Positions 50,580 through 61,903 of a stretch of 64,000 nucleotides of DNA are shown in pieces; the stretch's first letter is position 1; the number at the start of each line of letters is the position of its first letter. Position numbers and translations under genes: made by a program. The DNA lies in assembly GCA_020081605.1 (NCBI GenBank), contig JAHREC010000018.1, positions 1,674,001-1,738,000 of the forward strand, in the 5' to 3' direction. Under the pieces are notes generated by a model, which had not been told where the DNA came from, ran no database searches, and saw nothing but the letters and a program-made list of their open reading frames with translations. Source of the DNA: Albifimbria verrucaria. Lineage: Eukaryota > Ascomycota > Sordariomycetes > Hypocreales > Stachybotryaceae.

Positions 50580-51988
50580 TTATAAGAAGTTGACCAGCCA
50601 TGGCACAAGGGCACTGTTGGATACATGTTAGTGTGTGTTGAATTCGCGTGGAGCAATCATGACTTACCCGACTGCAACTGTGGCACCGATACCAAGCAAC
50701 GCCCTGTTCTTGACTCGCTCTTTTCGCAACTCGACCTCTGTCTTGACCCTCTTGGCCTTCTTTGAGACAGGAGCATCCTCCTTTGCCTCATCGGTGTTCT
50801 TCTCGGCCTTGTCAGCCTCCTCGTCTCCGACGGAGATGTCGCCGGCCTTTCGCTTGCTCTTCTTATCAGAGGCTGATGCCTCCTCGGCCTTTGACTCTTC
50901 TTCAGCTGCTGATTGCTGCTTTTGCGCCTGCTCCTTGTCCTTCTTCACCATCTCCCTCGCGGCATCCATCATCTGCGCAATCTCCTCGGCGGTCGGGGCT
51001 GGCCGGCCGTGAGCGGTACCTCGACTTCGGTGACAGTGCGCACGGTCTCGACGCCCTCGGAGTCCTTGGTGACTTCCTCATCAACGTGCACCTTGACCTT
51101 GGGATCTTCCTCCCTGGGCTCAAGAACAACATCCGGCTCAAACTCGGTCGTCTTCATGACGATATCTTCTTGCTTGGTCTCGGACTCGCCACTGACTGGA
51201 TCCTTCTTCTCCGTAATAACCTCCACTGCCTCAATCTTGGACTTGGTGGCACGCTTGCGTGGAGAAGCCGTCGCACGTTTGGCGGTGCTCTTGGTAGGGC
51301 TAGCGGATCGGCGACTGCGCGAGGCTCGGGGAATGGCCGACGGCGTAGGAGGAGCCAGCTGAGGCTGAGCAAGTGTCTTAACGCCCTCGAATTTGGGAGG
51401 AGCAGAGATGCTCTTTGGGGGTGAATCGGGAGCAGCAGTCACGGCAATCTGGGCAGGATCGAGGAGAGCGCGAATCCAGGGAGTGACGTTGTATTCCTCG
51501 GCGAGGAGGAGGGCCTGATCGGGAGGAATCCAGATGTTTCCTGCGGTCTCCTCGTGGCTGGTGGTGGGAAGAGACTTGATGTACTTGCGCTCTGCCTCCT
51601 CCTCAGAGGCCTCGGCGTAGGGAAGGTAGCCTTGAACATGCCAGTGGCGGAAACGTAGCCATCGAAGCTGCGGCGCATCAGGAAGTAGCTGTTGGGGCTG
51701 GACTTGAAGATGCCGGAGACGATTCCCTTGGGAAGCGGTGCTCGCAGATGGGCGTAGTCGAACATCTCGAGGCCGTTCTGGGGAGGCTCCTCGGCGCCGA
51801 CCATCTTGGGGTAAGCTTAGTTTGGCCGAGGCGTCGGCGCGAGACGAGGTCGGCATCTGGGACAGGGTAAGCAAGGGATCGATAGAAAACCGAGAAACGG
51901 GCGCGAGCGTACGATCGGGGACATTGTCAACCATGAGAGGGTTGTGCCGCGAAGGCAGGGTCCGCGTGGGCGTCGTCGCGTGTGCCAT
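50580..51988 (-). CDS. BQT4: BQT4-like APSES/KilA-N protein with C-terminal membrane anchor
   Basis: In fission yeast Bqt4 is an inner-nuclear-membrane protein that tethers telomeres and Bqt3 through its APSES-like fold. About 452 aa here. The N-terminus has the conserved LPSRHNPLM. The APSES/KilA-N domain reads [57 protein letters not shown] and [21 protein letters not shown] Ser/Lys-rich ([16 protein letters not shown]) and acidic middle follows, then a basic stretch [21 protein letters not shown] short hydrophobic helix at the end spans the intron (50667-50614), the final exon being 50613-50580. It is often annotated as an APSES transcription factor, but the terminal span argues for a membrane role. 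Frame gaps: 51808-51811 (two bases, or an unrecognised intron), 51620-51622 and 50995-50998. Confidence 0.85.
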
Positions 51989-54024
51989 GATGATGATGCG
52001 GTCTTGCAGACTAGGGCGCGGCGCAAGTCGGGTGTGGAGAATTAATCAGAAAAGCGCGTAGGGCTACGCTCTGATGATAAAATCTGATGCGAGCGCGACG
52101 CGGTATTGCTGAGCAAGGCGTCGGGTAGAGCTGTTGATGCGGAATGTCAGCGCGAAAGGTCGGGGTGCAGGCGATGCGAGCGCAAAAAAGGGAGTTCGCA
52201 TACAATGACGGGGACTTTGGCAGCAGTGAGATCACTGGTCAAACCCCCAATGCAGAAGGGAAGTAACAACAACACCTGGCCGAATTGGTGACGGACCAGG
52301 CTCGAAAAGTATAAAATTAAGAAGAAATCGGTAGAGGGTTCCTCTGAAGCCAAGTGGGAAAAAGAAGGGTAAGGTACAATGTCAGTAGGATGAGGAGGAG
52401 GATTTGGCCAGATTGAGAAGTGAAGAGAGTCGCGCAAATTACAAGGTGAACGGGTCGGGGGACCTGGCCCAGGCAATAAGGGTGCTGCTGCGAGCTGTGC
52501 TCTGGGTAGCTCTCTTGGGGCAGACTTTACCCAATGCTTGAGCTGGGAGCAACAGCAGGGTTACAATGACAGCACGTTACGGTGGTACATGTGGGTCCAC
52601 GCCAAGCACACCAAAGAGACGGGTACCTCGTTAATTCTGGGCGGATTTTCCCGTTTGGTCACGTCCTGATCAGTGCACAAGCCGCTCTTCCTTCCGCAGC
52701 CCTTCGCGTCCAGCGGTGGAGCAACGAGCCACGTTTGGGCCTGGTCTGGTTCCTCGCCCTGTGTCGTGTCCGGGGCATCCTGAGATCATTGAGATGAGCT
52801 CTCCCCAGAGTCCCAGACCGACGCGGGTGCCGTGCTTGGCTCTGAAAGTAAAGTCGCGTAACGTCATGGTGATTCCTTCATCGAGATCTAACCTCGGGGC
52901 CAGATGCTGAAGATTATTGCTTTAGATTTGCGCCTGCATTCGCACATCCATCACGAGAACCAAAAGCTTTCGCCACCCATCCATCCAATGGCAAAGATGC
53001 AAGTCGCCTGAGCGTAACCAATTTACCTGCAGCCATTTTTCTCACCCCGCAAGATTATCGCTGCACGTCGTGGTTCCCAACATTTGATTTGCTTCGAATC
53101 CACCCTTATTCAGCAAAAAAATAATCAGGGGTATTTTTATTAGGAGGTCACGGTCGATGTCGCGTGCAGTGCTGTCACCAGCTAAGGCTCGAAAGGGAAG
53201 GACGGAAAGTTGACGGTGCAACCAATCAAATGAGCTCACCATTTCTCAAGCGTCCTGTGCCTTTGGAGACCTACTCTCCTGGCGGGAAGTGCAGGGTAGC
53301 CTAAAAGGTCGACACCCAAGTGGTGAGGGGAAAGGGAAGCCTCTGAATTATAGTATGTACACTAGGTGGTTAACGATACGACGATACCAGCCTCCTACCC
53401 ATCCAGCATAACATAGAGCCAGGTCACAGCTGGCACAATGCACTTTTAATAATGATATTGGTCATGAAATTCTCAGAATAATATAGTGCATATATGTATA
53501 CTCATCTAACCAGGTAGCAAGCTGTACAACCGTTGTCGTCAAGCCTCCGACTCCAACACAGTTAACAGCTGTTGATTCGGCAACTCTGGCAAGTAAAGAG
53601 TCTCACGCGAAGCACCACAACCACTCACAGCCCGTGGGAATCATCGTCCACGGGCCAGCAAACACAGGCGCCACCATTCGGTGTACTGTATACTGTACAA
53701 CCCAACATAGCAACTACCTGGCATACGTAGTCCAGCAATCAATGGCTCGGATTGAACCCCTCTTTACCCCTGACCCTGAGCAGAAGCCCCTCACCGCGGT
53801 CCTCCCTAACTTGTCCAATCATCCAGACATCAAGACCCCACCATACTATGTAAGCCTCCGTGCCCCTCCATCGTCACCGTAACCACCACTGTTCCAGCCG
53901 GGTTTCTTCTGACCGACTTGCGGGAACGTTTCTTTTCCTCCTCCTGCATCACTTCACAGGAAGCTCTACAGCCAGCCCGTACCTGCATCAGCAACCCGCC
54001 TATCCCGCCTCCAATTTCTTCAAC
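51989..54024. other. Divergent intergenic region BQT4-like / Rho-GDI
   Basis: 2.0 kb, both promoters. 53340-53560 is A/T-rich. The stretch 53634-54020 has C-rich leader-like sequence before the Rho-GDI start. No gene recognised. Confidence 0.5.
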
Positions 54025-54965
54025 ATGGCCTCCCACGATGATGATACCATGCCCGATGAGACTCAGGGCTACAAGCTGTCTCCAGCCCAAGCAGAGCTTG
54101 GCCGAGTATCAGCAGATGGGTAAGCCGTCTACTTGTTGTCTTGGCCTCAATCCCAGGAGCTTTAGCTACCCCAAACAACTCAATGCGAATTTCATCACCC
54201 TCGTTCTCGTGGCCAATGTAGTGCCACGGTCAACCAATCGCCCGTCTCTGTTCACTATGACCAATACCCTCTCCTTTCCGCGCATCACTTATCCTACCCT
54301 TTCACCGTTTCCACCAGCCATTACGCTCTCTCTAACTCAACCAACCAGATGCCGGCGATGAGTCTCTGCAGCGATACAAGCAGTCCCTCGGTCTTAGCGG
54401 CAAGGACATCTCCGACCCCAACGATCCCCGAGTCTGCATCATCCTCTCCCTGACCATGGAGTCCCCGGCCGCGAGCCCGTCACCATCGACCTGTCCACTC
54501 CTGGCAGCGAGACCACTCTCAAGGACCGCCCTTTCAGAATCAAGGAGAACGCCAAGTTCACCATGGTCGCCAAGTTCAAGGTCCAGCACGAGATCCTTAG
54601 CGGTCTGCACTACGTCCAGGTCGTCAAGCGCAAGGGAATCAAGGTCTCCAAGGACTCCGAGATGATTGTTCGTGCCTAAGCTCTCGTATTCCTTTGGTTC
54701 ATTGGGGCAAACACGCTAACTATCTATTACAGGGCAGCTACCCTCCCAACACCGACAAGCAGCCCACATACATCAAGAAATGTTCGTCGAGATCCCTCCC
54801 ACCCACCTCTAACCCTGTAACTGACCATAGCCCAGTCCAAGAGGAGGAGGCCCCTCAGGCATGCTCGCCCGTGGCCACTACAACGCCATATCTAGCTTCG
54901 TCGATGATGACAAGAAGAAGCACCTTGAGTTCGAATGGAGCTTCGACATTGCCAAGGACTGGTAA
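54025..54965 (+). CDS. RDI1: Rho GDP-dissociation inhibitor
   Basis: Holds prenylated Rho GTPases (Rho1, Cdc42) soluble in the cytosol and controls their membrane cycling. Exons 54025-54119, 54349-54667, 54733-54781 and 54836-54965 give about 198 aa, the normal length. Family pieces: DESLQRYKQSLGLSGG-type N-terminal helix, DPRVCIILSLTME, KENAKFTMVAKFKVQHEILS, GLHYVQVVKRKGIKVSKDSE, MIGSYPPNTDKQPTYIKK, the MLARGHYNAISSFVDDDKK strand, and HLEFEWSFDIAKDW at the C-terminus. Frame gaps at 54082-54083 (two bases, or one extra base), 54463-54466 and 54851-54854. Introns 2 and 3 use GTTCGT donors. Functionally upstream of PKC1, encoded elsewhere in the window. Confidence 0.93.
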
Positions 54966-55284
54966 AGCCCCGGCTGCAGGCGCTTGGATATCCGCGCGAC
55001 GCATTAGGTTCACGACTTTTCATGAGGAACGGAAATACCTTTGTTTGAAAGAGAAAATAAAAAGCCTTGCTGGTAGCATACTTTCTTGTCGTTTGATTCA
55101 CATTTCGGCACGCCGGAGTGGAAGCAGATAGTTGTCTCATTTGGACATAATATGCGGCCAACGACGCCGTTTTCCAATGCTCTATTTACTAGGTATCTTC
55201 ATGGTATGTCCCAGATGCCGTCTAATATCGTACATTCCTGAAAGATCATTGCATCAGAATGACGTAGACTCCTCGTGATGTATG
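54966..55284. other. Convergent gap Rho-GDI / PPG1
   Basis: 319 bp, 3' UTRs of both genes. Nothing else seen. Confidence 0.6.
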
Positions 55285-56442
55285 CTATAAAAAGTAGTCC
55301 GGAAGCGCGTTGCCATCCGCCGTCTTCTCGGCCCCAGGTTGTTGATCCTTGTGCTGGTCGTTTTCGGGTGCTGCGGCGAACACATTGAAGAACCTCTGGC
55401 CTGTGTCGCTCACTTCTAGGACACTAGCCATGTTGCCACATCGGTAACAGTAGTTGGGGGCGCTCCAGACCGTGCTGAGCTGGTCATCGTATAGAACCTG
55501 GAAACCTTCCTGGCATAGTTGGTGGGCCCGGAGTATGTGGCACATGTTGTTGACCGCCAAGAACTTCTTCACTACTTGGGCGCCGAAGGTGTAGCCCGCA
55601 CCTCGGGGCGAAAGGGAAAATTCGTCGCGATCCGGATCTGGGTCGGACCACACGAGGTCGGCCATGGGACCTTCATGGGGAATCTCTCGGAAGCGGTCAA
55701 TAATTTTGATTTGGTCGATGGAGTGTATTGAAGGCGAAAGACCTGTATCCCGTCAATGCCTGGTCGTGTACGTGAAGAAACAGCGCAGTCACATACCTCC
55801 ATGTACACAGAATATTTGGTTATCGATGACAACGCTCAGCGTTAAGAAATCAAACATATCAGTAAAGTAGTGCCAGACATTGGCGTTGCCGTATTTTCGT
55901 GAGCACTCGGTATAGAATCCGTAGGATTGGGTGACGCCTCGCGACTCATGGTTTCCGCGGATGAGGTGCACACGTTCTGGGTATCGTAGCTTCAAACAAA
56001 CAAGGAGCGATATCGTCTCCACACTAAACATGCCACGGTCGACGTAGTCGCCTGTTGTACATCCAGGTTAGCATTATAACCCGAAATCGCATGACAGCGG
56101 CGCATACCCAAGAAGAGATAGTTTGTATCGGGACAGTAACCTCCGATTCGGAAGATCTCGATGAGGTCGAAGAACTGCCCATGGATGTCTCCGACAACGG
56201 TTATGGGGGCGCGGACATGGACGACGTTGCTCTCACGCATGAGCAGCTCCTTCGTCTTTGCGCATATTGCTTCGATGACAGACTCGGCGAGAAGTTCTTT
56301 CTTGTAGAGGCGCGAGATACACTCGTCCAGATCGACGGATGCTGAGCGGTGAAAAAGCGGTTAGCCGGAGTAATGAAAGGCGATATGCAGCACAAGAGGG
56401 TCGGCATAGCGGGGAGAACGACTTACCTGGTAAGCTCGGCAT
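55285..56442 (-). CDS. PPG1: PPG1-type Ser/Thr protein phosphatase (PP2A-like catalytic subunit)
   Basis: Catalytic subunit related to PP2A; in yeast Ppg1 acts with the Far complex and affects glycogen storage and mitophagy. Exons 56442-56427, 56341-56108, 56051-55797 and 55742-55285 encode 320 aa. Catalytic motifs: [32 protein letters not shown] and WSDPDPD. The variant [20 protein letters not shown], the start [20 protein letters not shown] and [17 protein letters not shown] favour the PPG1 branch over PP2A, PP4 or Sit4. The C-terminus PDYFL matches the methylated terminus of PP2A-type phosphatases. The tiny first exon is 16 nt. No frame break needed. Confidence 0.92.
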
Positions 56443-58162
56443 TGTGTCCTCGGGAGGCAGACGGCGCAGACGTGGTGCCGTTGGGGATGTAGAAAAGAAG
56501 TAGGGGATGATGTCAGGCTGGGGTTGGCTCACTCAATGGCGGCATCAAGGCTGGTCAAGACGACGATGTCTGGTCCGGGAGGTGATGATTGGAAATGGAG
56601 TGGCCGAAAGTACCAACATGATCGAGCAAGCAGATGATTACATTTGCACCAGGCAAATTATTCTCGAAGTCGCTAACGCTTGGCGAGAGGTCGTATTCGA
56701 GCTGCGTTGGGTGTTTCTCACGTCTTGGATGAGGAGGGCAACATGCGTAGGGCCCAGGGCGAGGTACGAGGTCAGTCGAACTAGTGGGTCAAGATGAAGC
56801 ACGGCTGAGAAATGCAAAAGGCGGGACGTTACGTCTGCCCTTGGAAGCGACTAAAGGTAACTTTCAGAGGTGCGGCGTCTGATTCCCTACCAGAGCCGTT
56901 CTGCACGCAGTTGGCAAGGGCCGCGAGTTACCCTATAGTGGTGGGTATGACCTTTTTGGTCTCATGTTGGTTTTGATTTGGGGTGAGCTTTGCATCATGC
57001 TTCATGCTTCATGTGGTTTTCATGTCAAGTTCACTACGAGGGTAGAGAAAAAGGAAAAGGAAGAGCGGAATATTACCTGTGTGCCTTGCGGTAACACATC
57101 TGTCTGTCTACTGCAGGTAACGTACTGTGCATACAGGAAATTAAATCGTTACAATTCTGGCTGTACACCATGGCGGCCCTGTTTTGCGCCCAAACAGGTA
57201 CGTAGGTTAGTTAGTACTCCACAGTTGCTTGGGTACCTCTTCGAGTACTGACAGGTAGCTACCTTAGTAGGTAGCTAGCCCATCACTGGACTCATGTAAA
57301 CGGATATTGAATTTTCTCACACCCAAATAAGTCCGCGGTACACAGTTCCATGTTGACCGGAATTTTATCCTTACGAAGAAGAAGCACAAACCCTGGACAA
57401 AGCATCAAAACGCCCTCCCTCGGTGCAAAGAGAGTACAGTGCTGTATTGTACAGTACAGTACTCTGTATAGCTCTTGATATTAAGGTGTTCCTGTCTCAG
57501 ACTCAGACTAACAGGGTCCTGGTCCGTGCGCAGGCAGACTCACGTGGGGAGACCTTACCTCCATCATCCCAACGTCGTTGCTGCGCGTTGGCCATCGGCG
57601 GCGCGCATCTCGTCGATCCATCCCAGCCTCAAGTTTGTTTCTCAAGAAGCATGAGTACCGCTCAACCTCAACCTCCACCTGCTCACTGACCCTCCCGCAA
57701 GGCTGTTTGATGACGCCGTCCTCACCGTCTGGGCTGAGGCTTGGGGAGGGGCTTTAGACCGTCGTGCGCTCTGAGTAAGTCCAATCCGTCTTCTGGCGTC
57801 TCCTGCGCAAGCAGCATATCAAACTTGTTCCGGGAGGTTTCTTATTTCATAATTTGTCATCTCCAGGAACCGCCGTTTTCATTCTCCATACTCATTCACC
57901 TCGCGATTCCGCATCGTCAGGATTCTCCTTGCCTTGGAAGACTTCAGAGGGCGCTACCGAGTCCTCTCATCACTGCCAGCATCATCTACCATCCACCATC
58001 TACTCCTCTCTCTCTCTCATCCCCCATCTCACACAGTCGTCCGTATCTGTAAGGGGACGCTCATCTTGCCGCTCGGCATCTCATTTTATTCAAACCGCAC
58101 CTTATCTTGGCCAAGGTTACTCTGCGGTCAACACATACCTCCATCCAAGTACAGTGTGCTAA
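56443..58162. other. Divergent intergenic region PPG1 / zinc-knuckle gene
   Basis: 1.7 kb with both promoters. Contains GGTACC at 57232 and a 12-bp palindrome AGGTAGCTACCT at 57253-57264. 57750-58160 is strongly C/T-rich and is likely the leader of the zinc-knuckle gene, possibly with an upstream exon. Confidence 0.5.
57253..57264. repeat. 12-bp palindrome AGGTAGCTACCT
   Basis: Perfect palindrome in the PPG1/zinc-knuckle intergenic region. Related in form to the GGTACC palindromes elsewhere in the window. Confidence 0.6.
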
Positions 58163-60193
58163 ATGCTTCTTGATGTCGGAAATGACAGGTTCAGCCCCGG
58201 TCACAAGAGCCGTTCCGAGGAACCGCATTGTTATAACTGCGGCGCCTCTGGACACTGGGTCATTGCATGCCCCGAACCCACCAGAGAGACACCAGCGTAA
58301 GTTGTGTCACGTACAGACATTCTTGAGGGCAAAACTAATACGATGAACCGACAGTGGACTCTCAGCCTGGAGAAAGTCGTCAAATGCTGGTCACGGTCGC
58401 GGCAAGGACCATCATGGCGGTCCTAAAAGTCCAAAGGCCCCATCATCACCAAATATGCTCCGCCGCCCCCTCCTCCTTCGTCGGTAGGAGGGCCCGGATC
58501 GTATTACCCGCCACCGCCTGCAGGTTACTATCCACCTCCGAACCCGCAACCCGGGTCTCTTCCGTATCCACCACCACATTACCCTCCGCAACCACCGCCT
58601 GCTTCTGCAGGCTATCACCCTCCCCATATCATACTCACGCACCAGCTTACCCCCTCAGCATTTTCCTCCTGCACCCGCCTACCCCCTCATCCGATTGCTC
58701 ATCCTCCCTATCCGGCTTCGATACCCCCACGGCCGCCACCCCTGTATCAACACTACCCCTAGACACCCTCAATACCCTCCCTCACGACCGGAAGTTCACT
58801 CTTACACATCTCCTCCGCCACATGCTCCTCCTCATCAACTCCCGGGGTCCCATCCTTCCACATACAGGCAACCTCGCCCATCTTACTCCCCACCAGCGAG
58901 TAGAGCCTCGGCTCCTACACACCCAACGCCTTCAAAGCCCAAATCTCTACCTCCGCCTCCGTCCTTGCCACAAGGCCTCCATTCACTTCCACCAAAGCCA
59001 CCCAAGGTTGCCCACGAACCTCAGGACTCGCCCCGTGGCAATCGTCATAAGCGGAAGAATGACCGGCAGAATCGACAGCGCGATAACCGGACCAAAGATC
59101 AGCATAGACCTCGCCCACCTGATTCTGCGCAGCAACATGGCGATAATCGGAACGGACGCCATGTGAGCCGACCACTAGTGGATGCTCCTCTTCTCTTCCA
59201 GACAAGCTAGACGACGGCCAAGCCCATTCCGAAGCAAAACCCAAGTCTAACCCCCGGTTCCTGTTCACCAAGAGGTGATGCTGGAAAAGTTCCAGATAAG
59301 ACGCCACCAAGCCAACCAGGCGATGATTCTCACACAATCGAAAGTCTACCTGATGACCTGGATGACTGGAATTGGGATTTTAGGGCTATCTTCAAAGAAC
59401 CAGAGGACGGCAAGAAGCCGGACGAGGTTGGCTCTCCTCTACCACATTCCTACACGGACGATGTACTGCTGCCGAGAAAGTGGGATGCTGAATGCCTGGT
59501 CTCGAAATATGTCAGACCATACAACCTGGACGAGTATATTCGGCCCATCCACGAAACCGTCTCATGGTCAACATTCGAGTTTGACCCTGCATTCATCCGG
59601 AATGGACAGTTCCCTAACGGCGAGCCGCTAGCAGACTACTCTGAGCAGTTTGCGTCCTTTGATTTCCAAGAGCTTGCAACTCTGGGCACAACACATGGTT
59701 TGGATGAACACCATTCGCCCGAAGCAACTGATCGCAACTCACAATCGGGCACTATAAATGCTAGTGATACAAGCACCCATCCTGAGACGGATGCTCTAGA
59801 TCAGCAAGCGAAGTCATCCGAGCGGAAATCACAAAGTCTACAGGGTGACCATGATTCTGACCACCAACAATCATCGCCTGCTATTCCTCGGACACGCATT
59901 AGAAAACGTTCTCGAGATAGAGGCCGCAGCCCAAATGCCTCGCGAGATTCGAGAAGGTCTTCTGTCTCAAGTCAATCCTCGGACCTCAGTTCTTTGGAAG
60001 CAGAGTTGCTTGGCCGACCCTCAAAACGTAAACGATCAGGTAACATTCCCCGACGTCGGCGCGTCGACTCCCATTCACGGCAGCAGCCTGGCCGCTGGCC
60101 TAGTGTCGCTAGTTCTGCATATAGGTAGGTCATCAAACTTCGGCGCCTCAAACAAGTACCAATACTAAAATGTTGAGCAGCCGTCGATGGTAG
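58163..60193 (+). CDS. CCHC zinc-knuckle, Pro-rich and Arg/Ser-rich nucleic-acid-binding protein (badly frame-broken)
   Basis: Function not known; a single CCHC knuckle suggests RNA or ssDNA binding. The knuckle CYNCGASGHWVIAC (58229-58270) is near the N-terminus. It is followed by a Pro/Tyr-rich region (YPPPPAGYYPPP-like), a basic segment (RGNRHKRKNDRQNRQRDNR), a conserved-looking globular part (LDDWNWDFRAIFKEPEDGKK; LPRKWDAECLVSKYVRPYNL; FDPAFIRNGQFPNGEPLADY) and a tail with Arg/Ser clusters. Introns at 58297-58354 and 60125-60180 (branch site TACTAAA) lead to a stop at 60191-60193. About nine bases are missing at eight G/C runs: 58438, 58622, 58650, 58682, 58756 (two), 59198, 59251 and 59274. 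The start is uncertain: ATG 58163 is used, but GACAG at 58193-58197 could be an acceptor for an upstream exon. Confidence 0.75.
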
Positions 60194-60910
60194 ATGGGTG
60201 TGCGACACAATGTTCGTTTATGGCTAGAGCTACCAGGTATTCTTTGACCACCTTTTGCATTAAATTCTTCGACAGTACATTTTACCTCCTCTGCATTTGC
60301 CGACCTACACTGGCGGCATCACATTAGACATTGATTATTATCCACATTGGTCAAACAAGAGGCCCAGACCTTATTGATATGGACCACAAAAAGCAGGCAG
60401 TCTCTTATAAATATATGCATTATCAAAACTTTTATCTCACGTGCTGAACTTGAATCGTTGCTTGTTGTTTCAGTTTCTAAACCAGCTACTCCTTCCGAAC
60501 GCTGAAACACCTGCTGGCGATAGTTTACTGCAAAGTCTGACAGACTAAATCTAGGCCGGGGCGAGCTAAGACAACTGATGTGTTTTACATATGTGAAGAT
60601 GCTTATCAGCTTCGTTTTCTTGCTTTTCTCCGCAGTGCATTCGAGCACCTAAGATAGAACGGCTCACGAGAATGAGATGGAAAGAGAGGATTTTGAAATA
60701 AAGTAAAAATAGAGCAGCCAGCTGCAGTTTATGCCTATGGTATAATCCCAAAATCTAGATGAACAATGCACAAACAGTAACAATCGTCCTAAGCAATTGT
60801 CCTCCAGCCCCTTCTCGTGTATAAGAAATCCCTCCACGACTCCGTAGACCGTGGACCATATATGTTGCCAAGAATTCTATCCCTTCCCATCATTAGCACC
60901 GTAGAGCTGC
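60194..60910. other. Convergent region zinc-knuckle gene / Egh16-like gene
   Basis: 717 bp, A/T-rich, two 3' UTRs. No gene recognised. Confidence 0.6.
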
Positions 60911-61903
60911 TTACTCGCTGCGGGTGATCTCCATGCGCTTCTTGAGGCGGTAGGCGATGGCGCGCTTGCGGCCGGCGGCAGACTGGGTGAAAGCAGCGGA
61001 GCCACCGAAGGGACCGGCAGGGGTGTTGTTGCGGACACGGACGATGCAGACGTTCTTGGCACCGCCAACCTCGGCGTCGCAGGTCATACCGGCGGGCATC
61101 TGGACAGTGACGGGGAAGTCGGTGGTGGTGGCCAGGGACAGACCGGCGATGGCACCGGGGACGTTGGTGGTGACCTGAGCGGACTTGAAGGCGGCGACGT
61201 CCTTGCCACCGGAGGTGCCATCGATATCAGCAGTCAAGGGACCAGCACCGTCCTGGTTGATCTGGTGGTAGACGAGAGTGACCTCGCCGCTGTCGGAAGC
61301 GGTAGGGAGACCCTGGGCAGCGCCAGCGCCAGCAGTGTCCTTGACCATGCTCTCCTTGGCAACGGTAGACTTGGTACCAGCACCAGTAGCACCACCAGCA
61401 CCACCAGCGGCGCCACCACCGAGGCCACCAAGGCCACCGAGGAGCTGGTTGATCTGGCGCTTGCGCTCCTCAACGCGGAGGTCACGAGCCCAGAGGGATC
61501 CTCCTCGTCATCCTCCTCCTCCTCATCATCATCGATAGCGGTGGCGTTGGCAGATCGCTTGGCGGCACCACCCATGAAGGTGGAGATCATAGCAGCGGCA
61601 TCGACAGGGCCGCTGCCCTGAGTGCGGCCAAGAGCGCTGGCCCTGCCGCCACCCATCTCACGGTCACGGATGATGGAGGTGTCGGCCTCAGAGCCACAGG
61701 CGGGAGAGGCACAGTCACGGGGAGTGCCGTCAGCAACTAGCGCTCAAAGTTAGCAAAAGAGTCAAGCTGGATGGCGGTGTTTGAATGTTTCACTTACCAC
61801 TCAGGCCAGGCATCATGACACCGTTGGCACCCTTGATGGCAGTAACAACGCCATGGGCAGAGGCGCTGGCGACGAGAGCGGCGGAGATGAGAGAGTAACG
61901 CAT
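60911..61903 (-). CDS. Secreted Egh16-like (gEgh16/MAS) protein
   Basis: Member of the fungal secreted Egh16-like family, first noted as genes expressed during infection-structure formation in plant pathogens but widespread in other fungi; biochemical activity unknown. Exons 61903-61798 and 61736-60911 give about 310 aa. Signal peptide MRYSLISAALVASASA precedes HGVVTAIKGANGVMMPGLS and RDCASPACGSEADTSII. A variable acidic segment (IDDDEEEEDDEEDPSG) follows, then a Gly-rich stretch (LLGGLGGLGGGAAGG), and the C-terminal domain with EVTLVYHQINQDGAGPLTAD, PVTVQMPAGMTCDAEVGGAK, NVCIVRVRNNTPAGPFGG and AFTQSAAGRKRAIAYRLKKR. Lys-Arg pairs flank the acidic segment and could be Kex2 sites. One base is missing at 61488-61490. 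No proof of a pathogenic lifestyle can be drawn from this gene alone. Confidence 0.87.
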
